A stretch of 58,908 nt of DNA from an uncultured Lachnospiraceae bacterium (GTDB lineage Bacteria; Bacillota; Clostridia; Lachnospirales; Lachnospiraceae): contig CAJUBP010000024.1 of NCBI GenBank assembly GCA_910584585.1, positions 4,835 through 63,742 on the forward strand, read 5' to 3'. Below are positions 16,213 to 25,421 of the stretch, piece after piece; position 1 is the first letter of the stretch; every line of letters begins with the position of its first letter. The notes beneath the pieces are model-generated. The model was not told the origin of the DNA and did not search any database. It saw nothing but the letters and a program-made list of their open reading frames with translations. A program made the position numbers and the translations under genes.

Positions 16213-18327
16213 ATGTTCTATAATTTGAATCTGGATGATAAATCTTATCAGGAAATAGAAGCGGACGCGGTATTTCAAATCCCTGGGGAATGTCCCGACT
16301 GGACCAATTATAACCAGTCGGATCCAGGCATTATGCTGCTTGGGCTTCTCTCCTGGCTCAAAGAGATCCAACAATACCATATCAGCCAGCTTTGCGGCTG
16401 GAAACGGCAGAAATATCTGAAATTGTTCGGCGTTTCCATGGAATGCGCCAGGCCGGCCTTAGGAGCGGTCAGCGTAGAGCTTCCCGCCGGGAGGAACGGA
16501 CGTGAGACGCCGCTGTTAAAAGGCACCAGGTTTTTTGCGGATGATATGGCCTTTGAGACGGTGAGAAAAGAATGGCCTTATCCTATACACCTGATGGGCG
16601 CTTATCTTTTGTCCGGGGAACTGTTGGATAAATATGTGAATATCGGAAATGATTTGGAGAAACAGATGCGCCTGCATCCTTTCGGAGAATTCCCCATACA
16701 GGGAAATTGCTGTTACTTTATTATGGATCGGGCCTTTTGCCCCAAAAGCCGGACTACAGTGACTTTTGATATCCGCACCGATTATGAGGTCAGCCGCAAT
16801 CCCATCGGAGAGGATTTTATTCCGCTGGCAGAGCTGAAATGGGAATATCAGTCAGAGGAAGGATGGCAGGAGCTTTTGGTAGAGTTTGATACCACTTACG
16901 CGTTTCTGCAGAGCGGAAGAATCGGGTTTTATCTGCCGGGGGAGATGGCGGAGGATGAAACCTACGGGGCGTTCCAGATCCGCGTAACTTTGACAGAAAA
17001 TAATTATGATGTAGCGCCTTTGATACAGAATATTTATTTTAACGAGATAGAAGTAAGGCAGCAGTATTCTTACTGTGACTATGAGGATTATGAACTGGAG
17101 ATTTCTGATACGTCTCAGATGCTCTCGATTACCAGCGGTATGTATTTGGCGAAAAACGGACAGACAGAGCTTTATCTGGAGCGGGACGGAGGTTGGATTC
17201 CCGCCCGGATTATCCGAAAAGAAGAGACGAAAGAGGGAGACTGCCTGCTGTTTTTCGCAAAGCCGGTCTGGGCCAGGGGCAGGCTTGCCTGCCGTCTGGC
17301 TGCCTATGAAGACGACTTTCTGGAAAAGAGAGAGCTTGGCACAGGAAGGGGCTACGCCAATCAGGAATACCCGCTGGACATGGAGGGGATTGTCTGTGAT
17401 GAATTTGAGCTGATGGTTTGCGACCGGCGGGACGGGAGATTCTATCCGTTCCGGCGGGTCAGCGATTTTGACAACTGCGCGCCGGAGGACGCGGTCTATG
17501 TGCTGGAGCCGGAAGAAAACAGGCTGCGGTTCGGCAGCTGCGAAAACGGGATGGCGCCGGACGGGGAAATCCGCCTTTTGCGCCTTAAGGTAAGCCAGGG
17601 AAAATCAGGCAATATCAAGGCCGGGAAAATCCGGGAATGCCAGGCGTATCCGGATTTGCTGGTAAGGCAGTACGAAAGCGCGAAAAAAGGCCGGGACAAT
17701 GAAACGGTAGAGGAATGTTTTGAGCGTCTGCGCCGGGAGCTAAAATCGATTAATCGGGGCGTAACTTCTTCTGATTATGAGGAATTGATCCGTCAGACTC
17801 CGGGGCTGCTGATTTTGGACAGCAAAGTGGTGGCGCCGGCGGAAGGGACCGACCCGAATCAGGTGCCGGAAAATGAGATTTCCATTGTAGTGCGGCCCTT
17901 AAGCTATCGAAAGAGGGACAATTGTTTAAATGAGAAATACCGCCAGAATTTAGAACAGATGCTTCGGAAACGAAAGATGATAGGGACATCGGTAAAACTG
18001 CTGAATCCGGAATATGTGGGGATTTCCGTTTTTGCGGAGATTGTGATCCGGCCCCAGTTTACAGACGCGGAGCTTATGATTGAAGAGGCTGCGCAAAGCT
18101 TTCTGGATGAGACTTCCTGGGAGATCGGCAGGCCGGTTTCCAGCAGTGAAATTTATGGAATGATTGATATGCTGCCCTGTGTGCAGCAGGTAAGATCCCT
18201 GTCGGTGGAGGCCAGGGGACGGGGCTTTCGGCATCTGGTAAACGGAGATGTGAAGCTTCCGCCCAATGGGCTGCCTTTTTTGAAAGAAATGGATTTCAGA
18301 ATTTTTACAGCGGGAGAGAACTGGTAA
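16213..18327 (+). CDS. Second baseplate wedge protein (Afp12/Pvc12, gp7/J-like)
   Basis: This 704-residue protein begins MFYNLNLDDKSYQEIEADAVFQIPGECPDWTNYNQSDPGIMLLGLLSWL, the typical start of the second eCIS wedge protein. A baseplate-J-like segment lies near 500-540 (LKSINRGVTSSDYEELIRQTPGLLILDSKVV). AAAGGAG precedes the ATG 26 bp after the previous stop. Together with the 974-aa protein it is expected to form the heterotypic wedge. Confidence 0.88.
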   Translation: MFYNLNLDDKSYQEIEADAVFQIPGECPDWTNYNQSDPGIMLLGLLSWLKEIQQYHISQLCGWKRQKYLKLFGVSMECARPALGAVSVELPAGRNGRETPLLKGTRFFADDMAFETVRKEWPYPIHLMGAYLLSGELLDKYVNIGNDLEKQMRLHPFGEFPIQGNCCYFIMDRAFCPKSRTTVTFDIRTDYEVSRNPIGEDFIPLAELKWEYQSEEGWQELLVEFDTTYAFLQSGRIGFYLPGEMAEDETYGAFQIRVTLTENNYDVAPLIQNIYFNEIEVRQQYSYCDYEDYELEISDTSQMLSITSGMYLAKNGQTELYLERDGGWIPARIIRKEETKEGDCLLFFAKPVWARGRLACRLAAYEDDFLEKRELGTGRGYANQEYPLDMEGIVCDEFELMVCDRRDGRFYPFRRVSDFDNCAPEDAVYVLEPEENRLRFGSCENGMAPDGEIRLLRLKVSQGKSGNIKAGKIRECQAYPDLLVRQYESAKKGRDNETVEECFERLRRELKSINRGVTSSDYEELIRQTPGLLILDSKVVAPAEGTDPNQVPENEISIVVRPLSYRKRDNCLNEKYRQNLEQMLRKRKMIGTSVKLLNPEYVGISVFAEIVIRPQFTDAELMIEEAAQSFLDETSWEIGRPVSSSEIYGMIDMLPCVQQVRSLSVEARGRGFRHLVNGDVKLPPNGLPFLKEMDFRIFTAGENW

Positions 18328-18349
18328 GCCCAGGCAAAGAGGTGATCGC

Positions 18350-19528
18350 ATGGATCAGTTGAGATATTTTGTATTTAATAAGAAAAAAGATTATGAGTCC
18401 GGATACCGGAAAGATATAAGGATTACAAAACAGGGACTTGCGCTGGAAGAAGGGGCGGAGGACAGCGGAATTTTTATTTCCAGACTGTTAGACAGCGGAG
18501 AAGAGGGAAACCAGTGGCACCGGGCGGTGATTGAGAGCGAGGGTTACGGGGATGACTCCATCCGGTTTTATTTTTACTGCAGCGATGACTCCCAGGTATC
18601 GGCGGAGGGCAGGACATGCCCCTGGGAGGAAGTGATTGGAGACAGGGAGATATCTCTGGAGAAAAAGCATCAGATGATGGAACCCTTTCTGGTTCACGTT
18701 GCGGCAAACCCTCAGGATATTATGCTGTACCATGCCAGAGGAAGATACCTCTGGATGGAGATTCAGCTCTTTTGCCAGGCGGGATTTCTTCCTGAAATCC
18801 ATCATATGAAGCTGTACGCGGGAAACCGCAGTTTTTTGTCCTATCTTCCCATGATTTATCAGACTGGGGGCAGAGAGGATTTTCTGGGAAGGTTTCTGGG
18901 GATGTTCGAAGCAGTGTATCAGGATCTGGAGGAACGGATCGCAGGCTCCGCCAGACAGTTGGATCCGATGGCGGCAGATCCGGAATTCCTGCGGTGGCTG
19001 GCCAAATGGGTGGGAATTTCCAATGGGCATCTGTGGCAGGAGGAACGGTTAAGGATTTTGCTGGAAGGAATCGTGAAGAAAAATCTGATTCGGGGAACCA
19101 GAGAATATATGGAACATATGATAGGCACATTTACCGGAGAGCGGCCGTTTTTCCTGGAATATGGGGAAATCGAACAATACCGGGGAAATGACAGGGCGTA
19201 CCAGAGCCTGATACAGTCTTATGCCCACGGGCCTTATGAGGTAAACGTGCTGGTGCGGGAGCAGGCGGTGCCCTCCCTGCGGGAACAATATGCGCTGAAG
19301 AAAATGATAGAAGACATTCAGCCGGCTCATATCCGAATGCACCTGATCATTCTTCGGCCGGGAATTTATCTGGGGCAGAATGTGTATGCAGGCGTAAACA
19401 GTATGCTGGTAGCTTATGAACACGCGAATTTAAACGGTGTAGCTGCAATTCCGTCTATGGTGGGCATGGCAGAAACCGGGGCAGAGGAGGAAAAGAAAGA
19501 TGAAGAATTTGAAAAGCTTTCCATTTGA
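18350..19528 (+). CDS. Phage tail protein I-like / TIGR02242-type eCIS protein
   Basis: This 392-residue protein has the phage-tail-domain signature FLSYLPMIYQTGGREDFLGRFLGMFEAVYQDLEERI... DPMAADPEFLRWLAKWVGI and the RILLEGIVKKNLIRGTREYMEHMIGTFTG stretch in its second half. The family is related to P2 gpI and sits at the baseplate periphery, where receptor-binding parts attach. GAGGTGATCGC precedes ATG 18350. Its 3' end overlaps the next gene by 29 bp. Confidence 0.88.
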   Translation: MDQLRYFVFNKKKDYESGYRKDIRITKQGLALEEGAEDSGIFISRLLDSGEEGNQWHRAVIESEGYGDDSIRFYFYCSDDSQVSAEGRTCPWEEVIGDREISLEKKHQMMEPFLVHVAANPQDIMLYHARGRYLWMEIQLFCQAGFLPEIHHMKLYAGNRSFLSYLPMIYQTGGREDFLGRFLGMFEAVYQDLEERIAGSARQLDPMAADPEFLRWLAKWVGISNGHLWQEERLRILLEGIVKKNLIRGTREYMEHMIGTFTGERPFFLEYGEIEQYRGNDRAYQSLIQSYAHGPYEVNVLVREQAVPSLREQYALKKMIEDIQPAHIRMHLIILRPGIYLGQNVYAGVNSMLVAYEHANLNGVAAIPSMVGMAETGAEEEKKDEEFEKLSI

Positions 19529-21227
19529 GAGGAACCGGTATTTTTATGGGAAGCTGTTGTCTGTGGAAGATTTTGAGACAGAGCAGAAATATTTTAACGA
19601 CAAGCGCAGAACCATTAACCGTTTCCTGTTTGGCTCCGGGGTGGTCTGCGGCCTTGGCGTAGTGGAAGTGGACGACGAGAGCATTTCTGTGGAGCGGGGG
19701 CTGGCGCTGGATTTCGCCGGACGGGAAATTGTGCTGGATGAACCGGCAGTGCGCAAAATTTCGGAGCTGGAGGGCTACGGAGACGGGCAGGAAGAAGGCT
19801 TTTATTACCTCTGTCTGGAATATCAGGAAGAGGCTGCGGAACTGATGCACAACGTCACAGGAATGGCAGGCAGAAACAGCAGTGAATTCAACAAATATAA
19901 AGAGGGCTACCGCCTGTTTGTGACCCAGGAAGAGCCGGAACGGGAGATATTTTCCCCTTCCAGGCTCTATGAGGAACCCCAGACAGTCTGGAAAGGGCAG
20001 GGCGTCACCATCCGCCAGGTACTGCCCAGGTTTCTGGAGATGGGAAAAGACACTGCTCTGCGGATTGAGATAGAGCATGCCGGTCAGCAGGAATTTTCCT
20101 TCGGGTATGAATTGGAACTGTCCTTTCTTACCAATGGGGAAGGCAACCGCGTGCGGGTGGAATTTACAGAGTCCGAGCCTGGAAAAGGGCGGAAACGCCA
20201 GATAGAGATTCCCTTGAAGACAGCCTGCGTCCAGAATGTGGAGGCCCAGGCGGCTCTGGTCAAAGACAGCTTCAAACTGCAGATCGGCGGCCGGGAATAT
20301 TGTGAGGCCCAACCCTGCGTCAGCCGGGCGTCCGTGAATGATTTGGATGATTACGCGTCCCTGCAGGCGGAGTATTACAAAACAGCCATGGATTATATTG
20401 TGGGAAATACCTTTCAGCAGGGGATTTACCTGGCCAGGATCCATGTGGTGCGGGCTGCGGACGTATGCCTGATTGAGCGGGTGGAGCCTCTGCCCTTTGA
20501 CCAGAAAATTATGCATACGGAGATTTCCACTGCCGTAATCGGCAGGCTGGTGGAGGATGTGAGGAAACTAAAGGACGCCAGGCTGATGGAGACGGAAATG
20601 CAGAAAGAAAAAGAAGAGGAAAAGCCCCTTAGGGCCGCCTATGGTGAGACAGTTTTTGAAATCGGTCATACGCGTCCGGGAGAAGTGCTGTATTCCGATG
20701 AAATTGTCCACGGTCTGGGATTCGGCCCGGTGACCATTGAACTTGGATATGAGGTGGAGCATGGGTTTGCGGAGGACGGACAGGTAATGTTCGGAGACGC
20801 TTCCATGTTCCAGGGGCAAAATGGTTTTGCGGCGTCTCTGGGGGCGAGGCTGATGCCTTCCGAGGGAACCTTTGAGATCGGATTGAAGGTTTTAAAAAAT
20901 GACAGCGCAAAACAGGTGCGGGTTCACTGGACGGCGCTGCGCAATGAAATCCGCAAACCGGTGTCCATCCGGAAAAAGCGTATTTTCATCCAGCCGGATA
21001 ATCCCAACGTGTTTGCGGGAGACAGTGTGGTATTCACCGCTGTATTAGAAGGCTTCACCGATGAACGGCTGAACTGGGGCGTGAAAGATCGGGACGGCGG
21101 CTCCATTGACAAAAATGGAAAATATACGGCGCCGCAGACGGAGGGCATTTTCCAGATTACGGTGTCCAGTATGGCGTATCCGGAGGTGCAGGCTTCCACT
21201 TTTGTGGTGGTGCGTGAGAAAGAGTGA
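19500..21227 (+). CDS. Conserved eCIS baseplate-associated protein with C-terminal Ig-like domain
   Basis: The N-terminal ~110 residues (RNRYFYGKLLSVEDFETEQKYFNDKRRTINRFLFGSGVVCGLGV) match a conserved protein found after the tail-I-like gene in many eCIS loci; its function is not established. The last ~85 residues (about 490-575: PDNPNVFAGDSVVFTAVLEGF... GKYTAPQTEGIFQITVSS) look like a bacterial Ig-like (BIG2-type) domain, often an adhesion module. With no tail-fibre gene visible, this is one candidate for a surface-contact component. GAGGAGGAAAAG precedes the ATG inside the upstream gene. Confidence 0.75.
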   Translation: MKNLKSFPFERNRYFYGKLLSVEDFETEQKYFNDKRRTINRFLFGSGVVCGLGVVEVDDESISVERGLALDFAGREIVLDEPAVRKISELEGYGDGQEEGFYYLCLEYQEEAAELMHNVTGMAGRNSSEFNKYKEGYRLFVTQEEPEREIFSPSRLYEEPQTVWKGQGVTIRQVLPRFLEMGKDTALRIEIEHAGQQEFSFGYELELSFLTNGEGNRVRVEFTESEPGKGRKRQIEIPLKTACVQNVEAQAALVKDSFKLQIGGREYCEAQPCVSRASVNDLDDYASLQAEYYKTAMDYIVGNTFQQGIYLARIHVVRAADVCLIERVEPLPFDQKIMHTEISTAVIGRLVEDVRKLKDARLMETEMQKEKEEEKPLRAAYGETVFEIGHTRPGEVLYSDEIVHGLGFGPVTIELGYEVEHGFAEDGQVMFGDASMFQGQNGFAASLGARLMPSEGTFEIGLKVLKNDSAKQVRVHWTALRNEIRKPVSIRKKRIFIQPDNPNVFAGDSVVFTAVLEGFTDERLNWGVKDRDGGSIDKNGKYTAPQTEGIFQITVSSMAYPEVQASTFVVVREKE

Positions 21228-22105
21228 TGGAAATGGTAATTAAGTTTCAGGAGAAACAGTATGAGCTGATTTCAAAAATCAAGACCACAGGCTCCGGCGC
21301 CATTGATCTGTACGCGGCGGCGGACGCCGGGGCGGAAGGCGTGAAATATACGGTGGCCTGTGTCAATGATATGGAACTGGCCAGGCGGCTTGTGCCGGTT
21401 ACCACCAAGGCAAATATCAATTATACGTTTAAAGATCTGCACGCAAGCTTTAACGCGGATGGCAAATATTACATTATTTTCAGCCATGCCAGCGGGAAGA
21501 CGCTGCAGCAGGCCATTGAGCGGGGAAATTATCGTCTGCAGGAGCGGCTGCTGCTGATGAAAAATATTTTTGCGCAGATTTTTCTTTTGAATATGCCGGA
21601 ATGTTTTCTCTATGAAATATTGCGGAAGGACAATATTGTGGTGGACGAGGCTTTGGGCATCCGGTTCAACTACTTTTTTACGGAAGTGGATTATTACTGG
21701 AAAGTGCAGGAAAAGGACTGTATCAGCCGGGTCAGCGGACTGGTGCAGGAGCTGTTTGCCAAAGAGCTGGAGCAGAAAAGCTCCCGGGAGCTGATGAAGT
21801 TTGCCCGGGATGTGGAGGAGGGGCGGTTTGCCTATCTGTGGGACTGCTATGTGGCCTATGACAATATTTATGAGTCTGTGCTTACAAAAAGCGAGCGGGA
21901 AGAATTAAGGCCGGGGCGGATCTGGTGGCGGGCCTGGGAGGGGCTTAAGAAGATTTTCCCTAAGATTCGGGCGGTGCTGGCGGCTGCGCTGATTCTGTCG
22001 GCGGCTATTTATCTGCTGCTGACCCTGCCCAACCCGGTGCTGTCGGATAACGGAATTACGTTCCGTCAAATCGGGACATTGGAGATTCAGGAGCAGAAGA
22101 AGTGA
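21227..22105 (+). CDS. Single-TM protein with possible pseudokinase (EssB/YukC-like) cytoplasmic domain
   Basis: This 292-residue protein has a cytoplasmic N-terminal domain of about 245 residues, one strong TM helix at about 247-268 (IRAVLAAALILSAAIYLLL) and a short outside tail. The pattern YYIIFSHASGKTLQQAI then FLYEILRKDNIVVDEALGIRF recalls a protein-kinase hinge and catalytic loop lacking the HRD/DFG residues. EssB/YukC of type VII secretion is organised this way. That similarity is my inference and weak. ATG 21227 overlaps the previous TGA by one base; a GTG at 21224 is an alternative. It precedes the TM-MORN gene and may act with it at the membrane. Confidence 0.55.
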   Translation: MEMVIKFQEKQYELISKIKTTGSGAIDLYAAADAGAEGVKYTVACVNDMELARRLVPVTTKANINYTFKDLHASFNADGKYYIIFSHASGKTLQQAIERGNYRLQERLLLMKNIFAQIFLLNMPECFLYEILRKDNIVVDEALGIRFNYFFTEVDYYWKVQEKDCISRVSGLVQELFAKELEQKSSRELMKFARDVEEGRFAYLWDCYVAYDNIYESVLTKSEREELRPGRIWWRAWEGLKKIFPKIRAVLAAALILSAAIYLLLTLPNPVLSDNGITFRQIGTLEIQEQKK

Positions 22106-22136
22106 GAAATCAGAGTTTTGACAGGAGGGATGAAGC

Positions 22137-25100
22137 ATGCGGGGCGGACTGATAGGGCGTACAGCCCGTAGGCTGTCGCATATTTTAATGGCGCCGGTTC
22201 AGGTGGTATATCGCAAGGCCAAGAGGATGGTCAGTCCGGAATCTTTTTCCTCGAAGGTGTTAAGCGATGTCCGCAAGGGGATCAACCAGAAGAAAAAGAA
22301 AAAAGAGCGGACCATCCAGGATTATTTTTCCCTGGGCCGTTATTATGTGCTGAAAAGGTTTGTCTATGTTATCATGCTTGCGGCGGTCGTTCTTCCGGTG
22401 CTGTATCTAAAGCTGCTGCACCCGATTCTGATCTCGCAGTTTTTTACAAAAACCATGGTGATTAATTCTCCAGAGATGATAGGCTACAGCGGCAAGGTGG
22501 AACTGTTGGAGAGCGAGGGCGGGACACTGCTCTTTAAGGGGGAGATGGAAGAGGGAAGAATTAATGGAAAAGGACAGCTCTACACTTACCAGGGCGCGCT
22601 GCTCTATGAGGGGAATTTTGAGATGGAAGCTTACTCGGGGGAGGGGGAATTGTATTATGAGAATACCGATACGCTCTGTTATAAAGGCACTTTTTTATTA
22701 AATCAGTATGACGGCCAGGGGAGGCTGTACGATGAGGAAGGAAATCTGGTTTATAAGGGAGACTTTAAAAACGGGCTTTACGAAGGAAACGGCACGCTGT
22801 ATTTTGCGGACGGCCAGGAAGAATATGTGGGAATGTTTGCCAGCGGGGAGCCGGAAGGCAAGGGAACCCTGTATGACGAAGAGGGGAATGTGGTTGCCCA
22901 GGGAACTTTTGAGAACGGAGAACCGGCCCTGCAGCAAGTTGCGTTAACTGATGAAGCGGGAAATGTCCTTTATGAGGGAACCGTGAATTCTGAAGGAGAA
23001 TATGAGGGAGAAGGGACACTTTATGAAGACGGGGAACCGGTGTATGACGGCGGCTTTGTGGGCGGTGAGAAGGAAGGCGCCGGAACAGAATTTGACGCGG
23101 AGAGCAATACGGTATACGAAGGGGATTTTGTAAACGGCAAGAAAGAGGGGGATGGAAAGGTCTACGCAGCCAACGAAACAGCGGACGCAGGGAAAGAAGC
23201 AGGCGCTGAGGATACGGAAGGAACCGCCGGCGGGGACGCTGGCGTAACAACGGATGTAAACGGGGCTTCCGGGAAAGGAGCCCAAAACGCAGGAGCGGAC
23301 GGAAGCGGAACTGGAGGAAGCGGAGAGACAGGAGACGCGGGAGGCGGAACTGGAGGAAACGGAGAAACCGGAAGCGGAGAAACTGGAGCCGGAGGAAGCG
23401 GAACTGGAGGAAACGGAGAAACCGGAGCCGGGGGAAGCGGAACTGGAGGAAACGGAGAAACCGGGAGCGCAGGAAGCGGAGAAAACGGAGGCGGAGAAAA
23501 CGGAGCCGGAAGTACAGGAACATCAGGAGCTGGAACGGATGGAAACATGGGAGGCGGAAATTCCGGGGCCGGCGGTGGAAATACGGGAAGCGGAAGTTCC
23601 GGGGCCGGCGGTGGAAATACGGGAAGCGCTGGTTCAGGTTCTACGGCAAATGAAAGCGGGAGCGGACAGGAGCCGGAAAGTTCTAAAGATGGAAGTTCTG
23701 GGACAGAAAGCGGAAATGCAGGAAGCGGAAGTTCCGGAACTGGCAGTGGAAATACAGGAAGCGGAAAATCCGGAACCAGCAGTGGAAATACAGGAAGCGG
23801 AAAATCCGGAACCAGCGGTGGAAATACAGGAAACGGAAAATCCGGAACCAGCAGTGGAAATACAGGAAGCGGAAATGCAGGAGGCGGAAGTTCCGGAGCC
23901 GGCGGCGGAACAACTGGGAAGAACAGCGCGGCAGCGGGAAGCGGAAGCGCTGGAACTGGCAGCGGAAATGCAGAAGGCGGAGGCGCCGGGAGCAGCGGCG
24001 GAACCTCCGAGACTGGAACGGCTTCTGAAAATAGAGAGAATTCAGGAACCGGCACAGGTTCTGAAAATGGGGCCGATACGGGAAGTGAAAATTCTGCCGG
24101 AGCCGGCGAGGGAACCGGGAATACCGGAGGAAGCGGAGCCGGGAATACCGGAGGAAGCGGAACCGGGAATACCGGAGGAAGCGGAGCCGGCGAGGGAACT
24201 GGGAATACCGGAGGAAGCGGAGCCGGCGAGGGAACTGGGAATACCGGAGGAAGCGGAACCGGCGAAGGGACTGAAAATGCTGGAGGAAGCGGCGAAGGGA
24301 CTGAAAATACTGGAAACGGAAGCAGCGAAGGAACTGAAAACGCTGGAGGAAGCGGAAGCAGCGAAGGAACTGAAAACGGAGAAGGAAGTGAAACCGGAGA
24401 AGGAACTGAAAACGCTGAAGGAAGCGGAACCGCCGAAGGAACTGAAACCAGCGAAGGCGCCGGAACCGGCTCAGATTCAGAAGAGCAATCCGGCGCACCG
24501 GACGCGGAAGAACCGGAAGAGGAAGAAATATCCCCGGGGGAAATTTTAGAGGCCAAAAAGGGCGAACTTCTCTACGAGGGAAGCTTTATCGGCGGAGAAA
24601 AAGAAGGCGCCGGAACCGATTACGATTCGGAAGGCAGGATACTGTACGACGGAGAATATACCGCCGGCGAATACGGCGGCAAAGGAAAACTCTACGAGAA
24701 CGGCAGGCTGCTGTATGAAGGCGGATTTCTGGAAAACCTATACGAAGGCGAAGGCAGGCTCTATGAGGGAGAAAATCTGATCTATGAGGGAGCTTTCGCG
24801 AAAGGAAAACAGGAGGGACTTGGAAAAGCATATGACGCCAATGAAAATCTGATTTATGAGGGCAGTTTTAAATCAGACGCGTACGAAGGCGAAGGCAAGC
24901 TGTATGATCCTGAGAAAGGAATTATTGTCTATGAAGGCAGCTTTGTGAAAGGGCTGTATCAGGGGGCGGGAAAGCTGACGGACGCGGCTACAGAAAATCT
25001 CTTGTATGACGGAGAATTCTACAGAGGCCAGTACAGCGGCCAGGGAAAGCTCTACCATACCGGAACCGGAAATCTGATTTACGACGGTGAATTCTTAAAA

Positions 25101-25364
25101 GGAAGGTATTACGGTTCCGGAAAGCTCTGGGATGAAAACGGAAATCTGCTCTATAAAGGCGATTTTATCAACGGAACTTATTATGGCCGGGGCGCCCGCT
25201 ATGAGGCTTCCACCGGCAGAATCTTAGAAGCCGGCCAGTGGAAAAACGGCGTTTTAACCCAGTCTGAGTCCATTTTGAATTTTACAGAAGAAGACGACGA
25301 GGATGAGGAAGATGAAGGGCCGCTGACTCAGACAGATCAGACGGAGGCAGCCGGACCGGAATAA
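22137..25364 (+). CDS. 1075-aa membrane-anchored MORN-repeat protein with Gly-rich linker
   Basis: The protein has a basic cytoplasmic N-terminus (KKKKKER at 52-58), one TM helix at about 75-93, a first block of MORN-type repeats at about 115-345 (YEGNF, YKGDFKNGLYEGNGTLYF and similar) and a Gly/Ser/Thr/Asn/Glu linker of about 430 residues (345-785). A second MORN block follows at about 800-1045, with an acidic C-terminus (EEDDEDEEDEG). By the positive-inside rule the repeats would lie outside the membrane. MORN repeats form beta-hairpin rods that bind lipid or protein. ATG 22137 follows GGAGGG. It lies between the TM protein and the cap gene, so a docking or envelope-spanning scaffold is a fair inference. 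Confidence 0.85.
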   Translation: MRGGLIGRTARRLSHILMAPVQVVYRKAKRMVSPESFSSKVLSDVRKGINQKKKKKERTIQDYFSLGRYYVLKRFVYVIMLAAVVLPVLYLKLLHPILISQFFTKTMVINSPEMIGYSGKVELLESEGGTLLFKGEMEEGRINGKGQLYTYQGALLYEGNFEMEAYSGEGELYYENTDTLCYKGTFLLNQYDGQGRLYDEEGNLVYKGDFKNGLYEGNGTLYFADGQEEYVGMFASGEPEGKGTLYDEEGNVVAQGTFENGEPALQQVALTDEAGNVLYEGTVNSEGEYEGEGTLYEDGEPVYDGGFVGGEKEGAGTEFDAESNTVYEGDFVNGKKEGDGKVYAANETADAGKEAGAEDTEGTAGGDAGVTTDVNGASGKGAQNAGADGSGTGGSGETGDAGGGTGGNGETGSGETGAGGSGTGGNGETGAGGSGTGGNGETGSAGSGENGGGENGAGSTGTSGAGTDGNMGGGNSGAGGGNTGSGSSGAGGGNTGSAGSGSTANESGSGQEPESSKDGSSGTESGNAGSGSSGTGSGNTGSGKSGTSSGNTGSGKSGTSGGNTGNGKSGTSSGNTGSGNAGGGSSGAGGGTTGKNSAAAGSGSAGTGSGNAEGGGAGSSGGTSETGTASENRENSGTGTGSENGADTGSENSAGAGEGTGNTGGSGAGNTGGSGTGNTGGSGAGEGTGNTGGSGAGEGTGNTGGSGTGEGTENAGGSGEGTENTGNGSSEGTENAGGSGSSEGTENGEGSETGEGTENAEGSGTAEGTETSEGAGTGSDSEEQSGAPDAEEPEEEEISPGEILEAKKGELLYEGSFIGGEKEGAGTDYDSEGRILYDGEYTAGEYGGKGKLYENGRLLYEGGFLENLYEGEGRLYEGENLIYEGAFAKGKQEGLGKAYDANENLIYEGSFKSDAYEGEGKLYDPEKGIIVYEGSFVKGLYQGAGKLTDAATENLLYDGEFYRGQYSGQGKLYHTGTGNLIYDGEFLKGRYYGSGKLWDENGNLLYKGDFINGTYYGRGARYEASTGRILEAGQWKNGVLTQSESILNFTEEDDEDEEDEGPLTQTDQTEAAGPE
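23290..24480 (+). repeat. Low-complexity GGA-rich repeat region encoding Gly-rich linker
   Basis: About 1.2 kb of imperfect short repeats built on GGAAGCGGAACTGGAGGAAA and related units encodes GSGTGGNGETG/GNTGSGKSGTS-type peptide. Repeat number could vary by slippage without breaking the frame. The long frames visible in other phases here are by-products of the repeat. Confidence 0.85.
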
Positions 25365-25421
25365 AATTTTTGCGCAGGCGCGGGTCAAAAGGCCATAGCT
25401 GCTGATACAGGAGGAATGCTT

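Noticed and set aside
23290..24480. Collagen-like domain
   Set aside because: Glycines are frequent but the strict Gly-X-Y triplet is not maintained; it is a flexible Gly-rich linker instead.
22765..24556. Minus-strand frames of 252-464 aa and a plus-strand 336-aa frame over the Gly-rich region
   Set aside because: All are phase shadows of GGA-rich repeat DNA (Pro/Leu/Arg or Glu/Pro-rich) lying inside the continuous MORN-protein frame.
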